DNA from: Eretmocerus hayati
Taxonomy: Eukaryota; Arthropoda; Insecta; Hymenoptera; Aphelinidae
Reading direction: 5' to 3'
DNA length: 64,000 bases
Assembly (NCBI GenBank): GCA_029851415.1
Contig: CM056741.1
Span: 64,098,282-64,162,281, forward strand
This document shows, piece by piece, positions 1 to 13,000 of the stretch (position 1 is the stretch's first letter; the number at the start of each line of letters is the position of its first letter). The position numbers and the translations under genes are program-made. The notes beneath the pieces are model-generated. The model was given only the letters and a program-made list of their open reading frames with translations, was not told the origin of the DNA and ran no database searches.

Positions 1-2917
1 TGCATCATCGTCTTTGACCGGAATCAGCGATATGGAATCATTGATGCGTGCCATTAATTTTGTACGGAATCACTTTTATACGAATGCATTGTATATCTCG
101 CTTCTTTTGAAACCCACCCATCCATTCGATCGTGATACGCGAGTCAATAAAGAGTGATTACCTCAGAGAGAGGAATTATTGCAATCGGAAAGAGAATTTA
201 ACACGCGTATCAACGAAGCGAAATGCGATAAAACTCGCGTTGCGGAAGCCTAGAAAATTTATTGATTGAAAAAGTTTCCTTCGATGCACGGGTGAGAGAG
301 CAGTTTCCGATTAGATTGTGATAGCTGGTATTTGTTTGTATTTCTAGGGGAAGATTTTTATCCTGTTAATTAGTCAAATAAGTTTGTATTCCATATACTT
401 GACGCATTCACTGCGGGGGCAAAATCGAAATTTCACTAAATTGCGGGATAGTACAAATGTGCATTTGAGCCCTCGCGGGAGTCGAACCTATTTTGAAAAA
501 TCATGATTTTAGCACGTGTTCATAGTATTTTTATAGATTTCAGTGGGCCCCGCAGGTGACGCTCATATCACACAAAATTAACAGACACCCTTTTGGGCGG
601 TGGGCCCAACCGATGGGGTCCGAAACATTTTCATAACGCGGGATATATTCATAAGGATGATCAGTAGTATCGGCCAAACCGTCAAAGACAAGGACCCAGG
701 CGTACAATAATTGAGGGGCCGCGTAGAAGAAGGGCCTAATTGCAAAAAGATCACTTTGAGAAGAACAATAAAAACTTTAAAAAATCCGCCAGAGGCATAT
801 TTGGACGAGTAAACCTGACTTAATTCGAAGAAGATAGCATTCTCGGAATAGCCCAACTCGAGCCGGGAGATGAAATTTGATTTTGAGCTTTTTTCAGCAA
901 TTTCAAAAAATGCAATCACGCCCTTTTTCCGAATCCAGGGTCAAATTTCGGCCTTCCTCCCTTACAAAAAGTGGAATTAAATCTCGAGATCAAGCCCAAT
1001 CGTCTCCAAATTTTTTGAGACTGTTTCTGGACATGTTTTGAAAGATATTTGATTGCTAGGGGGTGGTTCGATTCATGCTCCACGGTTCTATGGACACGAA
1101 AAGCTCCCATCAGTCGTGTAGAAATGACGAGAAATTTTTTTCACTAGGGAAGGGTGAAAACACTTAATTAAAAGGTAGAACAGCATGTTTCCATCGTTAT
1201 ATTAGGTGGAAAAACGTTTCCAAGCTCTGCAGAATTTTTATAAAATTTTTCCATTACAAATAAGGCCCTTTTTCGATATTGTACCCGATTACGCCCTTTA
1301 TGAAGAGTAATAATGACTTTTTTATCTTATTTCACCAGGGACTTAGGCCCTTTTGGAATATGATCATGGCAATTACGTCCTTTTTCAAAATTTTTTTCTG
1401 CAGTCACGCCCTTCTTGGAATTTTCTTCTGCAGTTATGGTTTCTTCGAAATAGATGATGTCAGTTGTGCCCTTTTTACATATTCGCTTTCGTTATCAACA
1501 TAAAATTAGGCCTTTTTGTGAATTTAATGTAACTATGTATATTTTATGAATATTCGGAATATATACTTGTTGTTGTAAGATTTGTGTGCCCATATCAGGC
1601 TCTCTATGTGAGAATATTTGCCCGTCCTTACAAGAACAAAAATACTCTATGTAAATTTACACTGGTAGTCGTCCGTAAACCACGGGTTTGGGACGACTAT
1701 GAATACCAGAGTTAGCGTTGAGACTGTCCAAGGAGTCGAGTGATGGTATATCTCCGTGACGAGATAGGATTTCTCGCGTGTGTGTAGCAGCGTATGTCAT
1801 CGACAACACGGAACTCGCGACTCGCCGCAACTCGCCATCTGGGAGATGTTGATCTGCAAAACATAACTGACCAGAGCTGCTAGTGCACATACACTGAGCG
1901 CGCCCTCGACTCGATATCAAATTTCGTTGATTCCATCAATGCATAATGCACTGGCAGTTATATTTTGGATCTAAAGACCCTAGACAGCAAGTGGTGAGTT
2001 GCGCGATCGCGGTCGACGATACATATAAGCTGCCACGGTACAACCCCTGCTGCTATAAAGGCCGCCATATAAGAGTCAAGAGCGCAGTATAAAGAGCCGC
2101 GTACTAGACGAGCGGCCTAGCCACCCTGGCAGCTTCAGATCGACATTGCTTCCCGGGGTATATTATGCATCAATTTTTGGTAATACACGCGTTTTCGGTA
2201 CGAGACGCATACAGAAATTTATAGTTATCGATCGTTGAAAGACGCGATTTCAACGATGGATACCATACAATTTCTTGAAGTATTGGACAAAAAATGATTC
2301 TCCAGCAGTGTACATGAGGATCATAGAATGGGTCCAAAACGAGTTGAACATGTGTTTCTAGCAAGGGTCTCTTGCAGAGTTTTCCATGCATTTTCTCCAA
2401 ACAATAATTCAATATTCGTAAAAAAAAGCTTCATTGACGTCATGTCACTGACAAAACGGCCTAACCGCCACTAAGCCCTTTTTTCGAATTTTATAAAAGG
2501 GCCCAATGGTGTTTACGCCCTTTGCGATCCATGGTGGTTTTCAAGGCTTTTCGAAAAACGAGTTTTTTGGGGTCATAGATCATGGTTCGAAGGTTCAAAA
2601 AAGCGATAGGGGGAAAAGGGCCTAACCGCCATTAGGCCCTTTTTCCACGCGGTCCCTCAATTGTGACCAAGGTTGATGACAAATTATGCAAAATTGGATA
2701 TTGTACAAAAACTCGCAAAATACAAGTCCGATAGCGAAACTGGCGTGTAATCATGTTCATTATATCAAAAATAACCGTGACATCGGCAATTGGACATGTT
2801 TCGAAAGTTTGGCGTGGGCTAAGATTCAATGGAAAGGGGCCTTACCGGTGGGGCCCATCTCACACAGGGGAAGACACGCGGACCCCACCCGTGAGGCTCA
2901 TCGCAGTGAACGTGTTA
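1..2917 (+). other. eag: eag intron, repeat-derived, no exon seen
   Basis: This is the left part of the intron before exon a. Degenerate repeats rich in GGGCCTT/AAGGGCC motifs occur at about 540-930, 1250-1510 (tandem copies around TTTCTGCAGTCACGCCCTT) and 2450-2900. The stretch 1640-2160 is more GC-rich and contains three TATAAAG/ATATAAG boxes. I found no sequence resembling the PAS or linker exons of eag on either strand. Confidence 0.6.
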
Positions 2918-3353
2918 AGAGTGCTGTCTACCTTTGGGTAGAGCGCACTCTTTGGGTTAAGCGATGGTGGTGCCTGTAGCGGTCAAATTAGTATATTGCC
3001 AATAACAATTTTAAACAACCTGATTTTAAATAACAAAAAAGAAAGAAACCAATAGTACCGCGCCCTGCGGAATATTTTTCAACAAATTTCAAAAAAAAAT
3101 CTCATCGAGATCAGTGCAAAATTGAGCTCAAAAATCTGTGTACAGATTCCTTAGCTTTGCCGATTTCTACCCCCAAATTTTTGAACTCAAATTTACAACG
3201 ATCTCGATAAAACTTCTCTTAAAATTTGTAGAAAAATAATTCGCAGGCGGCGATACTATTGGATTCCTTCCTCTTAGTTTTTGAAAATTGTCAATATACC
3301 AAATTGACCGCTAGAGGCGCCACCATCGCTTTTCAAAAGGTAGAGAGCACTCT
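2918..3353. mobile_element. MITE-like TIR element (436 bp)
   Basis: The left end AGAGTGCTGTCTACCTTTGG and the reverse complement of the right end AGAGTGCTCTCTACCTTTTG are followed by a shared AAGCGATGGTGG. The inverted match continues inward for about 130 bp to the CCAATAGTA block. There is no coding potential. It lies in the eag intron 430 bp before exon a. Confidence 0.75.
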
Positions 3354-3785
3354 CAATTCATAACAATCAATTTTCGTAAAATTTACTTTCTATAAGATCA
3401 CCATAAAGATTCACATTCCAATTCGAATAATACCATGATTCGATGAGCTTACGCATGATGAGAATCAAAAGGATCATCTCTAAAAATTCTCCATAAAATA
3501 CAATCACGAGAGATTGGCAGTCATGATAAAAGTTTGCCCTCAGATATGGCTTCATAGCTGCGATAAACGAGCACTCGAAAGAAAAAGTAGCGAAAAATTG
3601 CGCTCACGGATGCACATGCCGACCCCTTGACCCTTGCACAACAGATAGATAAGAGGGTTGGAGGGTCCTTGCACATGGCTAGAAGAGTGAGAGAGATAGT
3701 AACGGTACAACTCGTGTGTGTGTAACACAACGGGGTTGTTACAGTGGACGACGAGCTATTGGGGCTTAAACTTTGACGTTTACAG

Positions 3786-4085
3786 ATAATGTCGTTGAGC
3801 GGGGATGTGATGCCGCAGTACAGGCAAGAGGCACCCAAGACTCCACCGCACATACTGCTGCACTACTGCGCTTTCAAGGCTATCTGGGACTGGATAATCC
3901 TCTGCCTTACGTTTTACACGGCGATAATGGTACCGTACAACGTCGCATTCAAGAACAAGACGAGCGAGGACGTGTTCTTACTCGTTGTCGACACCATTGT
4001 CGACGTCATATTCTTCATCGACATAGTCCTCAACTTCCACACTACTTTTGTCGGCGCCGGAGGAGAAGTCGTATCTGATCCTAAG
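3786..4085 (+). CDS. eag: eag exon a: pre-S1, S1 and S2
   Basis: The acceptor TTTACAG precedes 3786 and the donor AAG|GTCAGT follows 4085. It is exactly 100 codons, phase 0 at both ends. It starts [18 protein letters not shown], the conserved linker just before S1. S1 is about residues 33-53 ([18 protein letters not shown]) and S2 about 66-88 ([18 protein letters not shown]). The ATG at 3789 is internal and is not the start of translation. Confidence 0.95.
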
Positions 4086-7000
4086 GTCAGTGATCTTTAC
4101 ATAAAAATTGATTTTTCACAAGCGTCGTTTTAGAAACAAGAATAACAAATAGAAATAAAACCAATAGTCGATGTTTGGTCAGAATCCAATCAATTTTCCT
4201 TCGAATGAAAAACATGTAATTTCTGTATCAATTGAAATTTTTGAATGAATTTTGAGGAATCAAAAACAAGCCAAATTTTCTCTTGGTTGCTTTGATTACA
4301 CTGCGCAACAAAATTTTGGGTCAGAAATAATGCATTGACCGCACAATGATTTTCTAGTGTATAATTCGACGCTGAAAACGAATCCGACCTTAGTTTTGAC
4401 TCCACGCGACAGCATTTTTTTCAAATTGAAAAAAAACTGATTCTCCAAAAACAGCGTTTTTCACATTTCTCCTTCATTTGCGAATTTGAAGGTTACTTAG
4501 TCAGGGAGTAACAATTGGTCAAAATGCATATCCAATTATGTATTCATACATATTTTGGCTCGATAAATACGGTCCCGGTGGGCATGAAACGCTACAATGT
4601 AACTGTGAAGCTGTATAAGTTGATTAGTCTTCCTAGTATGTGGGAAAGAGCAATTTCGCACTAAATTTCCAAAGAATCATGAAACGGACTAGAATAGCCT
4701 AACTTAGACGTTGAAGGTCGCTTTTTCTCCGTTTATTATACTTATACTTTGAGGAAAAGAATTGTCCGTTATCCGTAGAATAAGTGGTTTGATGCCACGA
4801 ATTATTTTTTGAAAAACCTTTCTTTGCAATAATGTTTGCTGTGTTGAAATCACGAGAAGAAAAATTTCTCCTGCCACGGATTATCCAAACAAGGTTCCCA
4901 GGCGCAAATTGACCATCTGAACACAGTCGCGTAGTCACTTTTAAGCTACCACATCAGGATTTTTGTCTAGGCCGAAAATCCCTGAAAATACAGGTTTCTT
5001 GCCTCTAGCAAAAGAACCTGAATACAGGTTTCTTGCCTCTAGCAAAAGAACCTGGCGTGGTAGCTCAAAACTGACTACGGAGCCGTGTTCAGGCGGTCAT
5101 TTTTGACTCGGAAAACCAGGTTTGGATACCATGTGCAAGGGGAAATGTCTATTTTTGTGAATTTAACAAAGGAAAAATTATTGCAAGAACTTGTGTTCTG
5201 AAAAAAATTCCGTGGCATCAAACCACACTTCCTACGGGTACCAGGCAACTTTTTCCTCGAAATATATAAAAAAAGCTAAGGAAATGCGACGTCGAATGTT
5301 CAAATTGGTCCATCTTAGCCCATTTTATGATTCCTTGTAAATTTAGTCCGAAATTGGACTTGTTTACAGATACTAGGTGGACCAATTAGCTTATACGGTT
5401 TCACACTTATACTGTAGCGTTCTATAACCACCGGGATAATATTCAGCGGGCCAAATACGTAGAAAAACATATTGATATGCATTTTGACCAATCGGTACTC
5501 CCCGGCTGAGTGATCGTCAAATTTGGAAATGAGAGAAAAACGTAAAGAATGCTGTTTTTTAGAAAATCAGTTTTTTTCCAATTAAGGTAGTTGTACACCA
5601 ACTACGTGAGTCAGAGAGACTTAACCTCACTTTTTTGCCCACTTTAAAATAGTCGAAATTATTATTTTTGTTAATAACTGCACTCTTTCCACCAAACAAC
5701 AAACAAAAACGGTCATCTAAGCCTTCCTGAACCGAATCAGGCATGGTTTCCAAAGTTATCTAGCCTAAAATCAAAATCACGTGTCGCATCTTTTGCATTC
5801 TACGCTTTGTATGAACAATTACTAAAAAACGACGTGGTCCATCATCTCCAGACTTGGACATATGCTTCATTGATACATAAACTCGGATCTCTCGCAGTCC
5901 TAACATTTTCTGTTGATCAGGTTTTGCGCTAGACCCATTTTTGTGCTGTTTTTGGGGCCCGCTCCCATAAGCGCAATGTTAAAAATGTGCAAAACTGGCC
6001 AAATTGTGACGATCGATACTCTAAAACGGGATGGTCAGCCGTTTTGGAATTTTGCACACGTACTCTTCGATATTAGAACTATCTCTCTGCAGAATCTCGA
6101 GAAATTCTGTTGATGAATAATTTTGGTGTACAACTACCTTAAAAGAAATCCTGTCACGTAGGCGCAAAACTGAGGTCGGATTTGGTTTAAGCGTCGAAAG
6201 ACACACAAGAAAATCGTTGTCCGGTCAATGCATTATTTTTGACCCAAAATTTTGTTGCGCAGTGTTATCCGGCATTTTAAGATTTTGATATGGAAATCTG
6301 TGAGATAATTACACGCAAAAGATAGTGATTTTTGATATAATCGTCAGAGAGACCAGAAAGTGTCAATTTCAAGACTCAATAATTGAATATCATTCACTAA
6401 CATTGCATGATCACGATAAGATTATTGTAGTACCTAGTAATGAGACACCAACCGACTTTCATATTTGATAGGGTGTGTCATCTAGGGTTGAGTTCTTCAC
6501 GTCGAAAAGTTTAAAAAGATGTAATCTGGAAAGATCAAAGAACCAGCACAAGTTAAGTTTTTCAATGAAGGGCTATTGGATAACCAGTGAATTGTGTGTG
6601 TCAACAGGTGATAAGGATGAACTATCTCAAGTCGTGGTTCGTGATCGATCTTTTAAGCTGCCTGCCCTACGATGTGTTCAATGCCTTCGACCACGACGAA
6701 GATGGGATCGGGAGCTTATTCTCCGCGCTCAAAGTCGTCAGACTCCTCAGGCTTGGCAGAGTCGTTCGCAAACTCGACCGATATCTCGAGTACGGTGCGG
6801 CCATGCTGATCCTTCTTTTATGCTTTTACATGCTCGTCGCCCATTGGCTCGCCTGCGTTTGGTAAGTCAATACCTCAACTTCCTTGGATGACCCGAATTA
6901 TATGTAAACTTTGTCTAGTGCTTACATAATGGCCGATGAATGTTCGATGAGTCTCAATGGCTTGTAAAAAGTTCCATTTGCACAAGTACAACGGGTACCT

Positions 7001-10000
7001 ATATTTTTCGAATAAACAAGCACTAGATCCCCAAAATTCAAATTTCCTAGATAATTTTCGTGAACTTGATTGATTATCTCAACTGTATCTTCAACCGTCT
7101 GAACAGATTTCAGTCCCACATTTTCCGTTTGCAGGATTAAATACTGAAGTACACAGTCTCAGATATACATTAGAACGATGTAAAAGCTTCGGTGAGCAAA
7201 AACTTGCTTGGTTTCAGTCAGCATATCCTTTCAGATTCACTGTAGAAGTGTCGCTATCAAAGCTATTTTTCGGATGAAATTTCGTATTAGGTACACTGTG
7301 AAGCCATCAATCACTGTATGCAACTTGGTTCAGGCAATAATCGCAACGTCAAGCTGATAAAAGCTTTCTCTTGTGAGATAATTGAAAAGTTAGTTGCACT
7401 TACAATGAAGTTGGCAGCACTCAAAAGACACATTGAATATTTCATGAGACAACAAGATGAATTTTCGCCGTGAGTGCTTATGAATACGTAAATTGATAGT
7501 CGGCTTTCACAAGAGATTGACATACGTGTGATGAATTCCAAAGTTGATCAAGTTCTGATGATGGTACCCAGTACAGGTGAACTTTCTAATACTCAAGGGG
7601 GGAACTCTGAAACTTCTGGAGTAGAGATTTGTAAAAGGGATATCCAAAGGATACTTTGATCTTTTTTGACGGGGAATGGATTGAATGTTGGTCGTTCAAA
7701 GAGAATTCGACAACTTTCTAGAGTGACAGAAGACTTCCTGCACAGATCCTGTTTGAATTAAATTCTCTTATAAGCTCTGCTGAGAGTATTTTGAGCGGTA
7801 TTATTTCCCATCTTTGATTCCCTTCCTAATATCAGAATCATTGTTTTGTACGCGAGAAAACTTTTTCCAACAAACAAGCCTTTCAAACACATTGGGTCAA
7901 AAAATCAATACTGCAATTTCGAGATCGAGAAAGACAGGTCCCGGAGGCTTCTGTTCCAATTTTAGTCTCGGATCCACTTGGGAATTTAACCACGAAAACT
8001 TTTTTTGGCTGGATGGCTCGTAGTGAACTATTTACTCTGTCGAAGAAATGAGAAATGCCTAGACTTCAGTGTGCTCGATCCAGAATTGAAAAGTACCGCT
8101 AAGCTCTTCAAAGGGGCCATTGAATTTTCTGTGCATTTATGTTGCTCGCCATTCTTGATTCGAGCATCAATAAGTAAGTCAACTTAGAGATTTGATGTCC
8201 AAGTTGAACGGTTCAAAGCACATATTCTATAGCCAATTCTGGATTGAGCTTCGTCCGCCGATAAAGAAGTTGAGGGCAAAGAGTAACTCGGTGAAGAGAG
8301 CCGGCGCGCGGCGATGCTGAATTAGACTCCGCTAACGTGATGATTACTCGTTTATTTTCTTTTTTCGCTATAGTGTCGTGAAAATTTTGAGATGGTGATG
8401 ATTGATGCTCTTTCGCAGTTTTTGATGGAATCGTGTGTTTTTCATTTTGCAGTAATCAAGCTACACTACAGGAGTGAATTTTTCCAGTATTTTAGCACCC
8501 TTATACTACCAAAGATTGAAATGACCCGAATGGAAGTGAAATTCTGATGTAATGGTGGATTAAGTGTTGGGCATTTGAGAATACTGTTTGCAGATAGTAA
8601 AACGCGTAGGATACGACAGACCGAAAATCTTATAAAATCTGCGATACTTTTCACATTAAAACTGACGTTCCGTATTGAAGTGGAAAATTTGACACGAGAA
8701 GAATTGATGAAGTGTCTACTTAACGATGGGTTTTGAAAAATTTACTTTTCCACAAGCTTATCATTTCAAATCTGGCCCCAACTGTTGATTCGAAAATTCC
8801 GAATGTTGAAGTGGATTCCAGTGACTTGAAGTTCTTAGTTCACTGATTGAGTGTATATTTCTTTTTTGATACCCGTTGATACCCATGCCATCAAAGAAAC
8901 TCCCTCGATTCTTACACCAATGCGATGTAAATTCTGTGCGATGGGAAAAAAACGCAAAATGCCGAGCTCGAAGCCATCTAAGACGATGTTATCCATTTGT
9001 AATACAAAAAATTAACAGGATCAGTGGAAACTTGTATTGGCTCTTCCAATTTTCCAGAAAATAATGAATGAAAACTGATTTTAAATTTGTTTAATCGGCA
9101 GGTATTCGATAGGTCGCTCGGACGCGGATGCAGGCGTGCAGTATTCGTGGTTGTGGAAGTTGGCGAACGTGACGCAGTCCCCATACAGTTATCTCTGGAC
9201 GAACGCAAGCACTGCCCCGGAATTGGTAGCCGGACCCTCAAGACGCACCATGTACGTTACTGCGCTCTACTTCACCATGACGTGCATGACGTCGGTCGGA
9301 TTCGGCAACGTCGCCGCCGAGACCGACAACGAGAAGATCTTCACTATCTGCATGATGATCGTCGCCGGTGGGTTCATTTGCAACTTTATTTGCTTTTCCT
9401 CTTTAATCCACTTTGATTATTTTTTTGTCTCTGTTTGCTTGTTCAAGGACTCGGAGCTAGGGAGGTTTTCATGATGGAAAATTTACTTTCAATGAATTCT
9501 TCTAGGAATCTGTTTGAGAAAATGAGTTCTTGTATTTTTGCTCTATCTATGAGACCTTCTGATTCTTTATTTGAAAGTTGAAGGATATTGGCGAGGATTT
9601 ATCCTTGCGTCCGTAGAAAAATTAATTGTATGTCATTCTCTACTTGCAAATCTCTAAGACACTTATCCATGTACAGTAGAACCTCTCTTAGCGGCCACCT
9701 CTCAAAAGCGGCCACCTCCCTTAGCGGCCGGAAATTCAAGGTCCCGGCAGAATTGTATTGAGTCTTATGGACGTAAAACCTCCCAATAGCAGCCCCTCTG
9801 TATAGTGGCCACCTCTTCTAACGGCCGGGTTTTCTCAGTCCCGAGAGTACCTTTCATATGTAAATTGAACCTCCGAAAAGCGGCCACCATATTTCAATGG
9901 TATTTCCAATATTCCTGTTGTTTTGTTACTATACTATTTATATCAATTCCATATGACGATAGAGGTTCTGATGAGGATTGTAACATGTAAAGACATTCTG

Positions 10001-13000
10001 CATATTGTCCCAATCAGAGAGTGATAAAGATGAGAATGGAGATGTAGCAGAGGAGGATCAAAAACCAAAACCAACCTCGGAAGATGGTCTGAGTGAGGCT
10101 CTGAGCCATATGAATGAATAGGAAGAGTTTTACGTAAACCGCAATCATCTCGATGGATGGACATCGATATGTGATTTGTAATTGAAATTGGGTGATGATT
10201 TGATGAAAAGGACTCAAATACAAACCTCGATCTCGAATTTTTTCATGACAAATAGCGTTCAAAGTTTCTAATAGATAAATAACGAATTTATACTTCATTC
10301 ATGATTGCATATGAAATCGGATACAGTAGTATATTCGATATTTCTCTATTTTTCTGAGGCTCTAACTTGCTTTGATTCGATGGAATCATCTCACTGATTA
10401 TTGTTTACTTCAGATATTGAGCTGATATGAAAAGTATTGACTTTTAGGAGCGAGTCTTTTCCCTGTCGGAACTATCGAAACCTCCCAAAAACGGCCACCT
10501 CCCTTAACGGCCAACTTTTCCCGGTCCCGCAGAGTGGCCGCTAAGAGAGGTTTTACTGTATATTTTTGAAACTCCGACTTTCGGAATTATAAGAATCTGT
10601 TAATTCATATGCGCGAAAAATGGGTCCTTCTTTTATAGAAGTGCAAGACCGGTGTTCTCCGATAATTCGACCTTTTTTCGATATATCTATACAAAAAGTA
10701 GCTCTTTGAACAAATTTATGAAATAGAAGTCTCTTATTTTGAAAGCAGACTTTTTTGTAAAAAAAATCTCGTGAAAAACTGCTTCCTGCGAATATGGACT
10801 TTTCCTTGTAACATGTCGAAAAACTGGAAACAGATCGTAGGAATGGGAGGCTCTGATCTTCACGAAACCTCACGTTTGAACTCATACTTGGCAAGATGTG
10901 CATACAGCGAGGGCTGGCTGGAAAACTTTGCCGAGTCGGCAGCATCGCGGCTTTTTGCCAAAGTTGATGATACCGAACATCTCAGAGTAGGCCTGCGCAG
11001 CTCATTACGTCGCGCGATCCCGCTGCTGCCTGTTATCTTTAGAATTCCAGATGAACTTTGCACAAATATTAGATAACCCAAAAGCGCTAGAGTCAAGTTC
11101 ACGATTCAGTAATCCAGTGTCTCTGCATCTCAAACTCATAATTTATTTAAACTTCTTTCTCTCGAATCAAGGAACCTGCCTCGTATCGCATTACTATGGC
11201 TCAGATCTCATGATAAAACTTTGCATTCGAGCGGTCTGCTCATTAGATTGATAAGGTCCCAACCTGCACAAATCCCAATCCTCTTTCAAATTAGAGTCAT
11301 CATACCATACGAAACATTTCGCAGCTGCTCGTCCAGGTTATATACCATCTGCCATATACATATATAAACTCCAATATCACGCGAGAGATCCAGGCAATGA
11401 GGTGGAACGATCTAGGGCGAGCATCTGCCTCTGCCACACACAATACAATCTGCTTCCCGCTGCGGATATCACTGCACCCAGCGCGACTTTGATGAATCGG
11501 GCGGGTATTAAATTGCCTTCCGTTTTAATTGTTTCAATTTTGCCCATATAGCACTACTGTACGCAACGATATTCGGACACGTTACGACGATCATCCAACA
11601 GATGACCTCAGCGACGGCCAAGTATCACGACATGCTCAACAATGTTAGGGAGTTTATGAAACTTCACGAGGTTCCCAAGGCTCTGAGCGAAAGGGTCATG
11701 GACTACGTCGTTTCTACGTGGGCTATGACAAAGGGACTGGATCAGGATAAGGTGCTCAACTACTGCCCGAAGGATATGAAGGCTGACATATGTGTACATT
11801 TGAATCGAAAGGTCTTCAATGAGCATCCTGCCTTCAGGTATGACCTAATATTGAGCTGTATCACTTGCGCGGTCGTGTCGTAAGATTTACTGTTCAAAGG
11901 GTCACTAGCTGGACCTGATCTCGGATTGTATTCCTGAATGAGATTTAATGTTCATCTTGATTGAAAAAGTCAGGCTGTGTGAGCCGAAAATGTACGAATT
12001 TACTTTTCCGAGGACTCTGTTTTACGAAAAATCACATTTTGAGCGAGATTACTTTGGAATCTTCTGAAGATTGAATTTCTGTGGTTTTTACCGACTTCAT
12101 CAGGGAGAATTCAAAATTTATCAACGAAGTCCAACTGGTTTATTCTTCATTTGTCGTGGAAGAGTCTAATCATACGATGCTTTCAGTCCTGTAGATTGAT
12201 TCTTGTAGACTTTAGAATCAATTTTTCTTAATATATTCAACTCGCGTCGCATCTCTCATGGCGTTATAAGGAATGAATTTTGACTTCGTTACTCAACTTT
12301 TGAAACTTCTACAATAATTAGACAATTCCTGGCCGACAAATGGTATGAATAATTTTGTATTTGAAATAAATCGTTTCATGGAAGAGTCTCGACACTATTC
12401 ATAACAGGAGCCCATTTGTATAATGCCGGGACAATTATAGTCACCGTTAACAACAGACTTCAGAGTACTAGAAATATTTTTTTATCTGAGACTGACTTGT
12501 ACCGTTCTGGTCCGGGTCCAGCAAACTTATGATTTATTTCATCCGCTCATGCTTCCGAGTTGATTTCGAAGATGAACCTATGCATAGGGATGATTCGATA
12601 CATGATCATGTATCGAATTTATTTGCTTGGGGAAGAGTACTGTGCATGGAAAGCACTGCAGAAATCTCAGATTCATTTCATAAACCATATTTTCACGGGA
12701 GAATCCCCAAAATTATTCTTTTGGTTTTCTGGAGATCAAAAATGTTAGCTATACAAAATTCAACGAAAAGAATCTCAGCCAGGATTCCATGATGAGCCAT
12801 CAAAAATGCAAAAATGTCGTTTCATGATATCAAAGTATTAGTTGCAACGAGCGTATGATATAAACTCATGCAATGAGAAAGAGATGGTCGATCGAACGAA
12901 CGTATAAGCAATTTAGATAGTTGTTCGCATTCACACATCATGCGAACAGATTTTGAGTCAATTGACAACAACCGTGGACCATTATTTCATATTCGATATA

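Larger units (their letters stand above)
4299..6264. mobile_element. Composite TIR element, flanked by TTA
   Basis: Its ends are CACTGCGCAACAAAATTTTG and its reverse complement, with TIRs of about 100 bp (4299-4401 and 6164-6264). TTA flanks it directly on both sides (4296-4298 and 6265-6267), the size and sequence of a PIF/Harbinger-type 3-bp target duplication. It contains two other complete elements, a palindrome at 4430-5578 and a TTAA element at 5582-6142. No transposase frame is seen. Confidence 0.8.

Noticed and set aside
460..500. Minus-strand GGTTCGACTCCCGC resembling a tRNA T-arm
   Set aside because: The stem does not pair and no cloverleaf or anticodon arm can be drawn upstream.
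1657..1920. 87-codon minus-strand frame in the GC-rich island
   Set aside because: Explained by base composition; no recognised motif or splice context.
3789..3791. ATG at the start of the first visible eag exon as the true start codon
   Set aside because: It directly follows a splice acceptor and sits in the conserved linker before S1; all EAG channels have a PAS-containing N-terminus before this.
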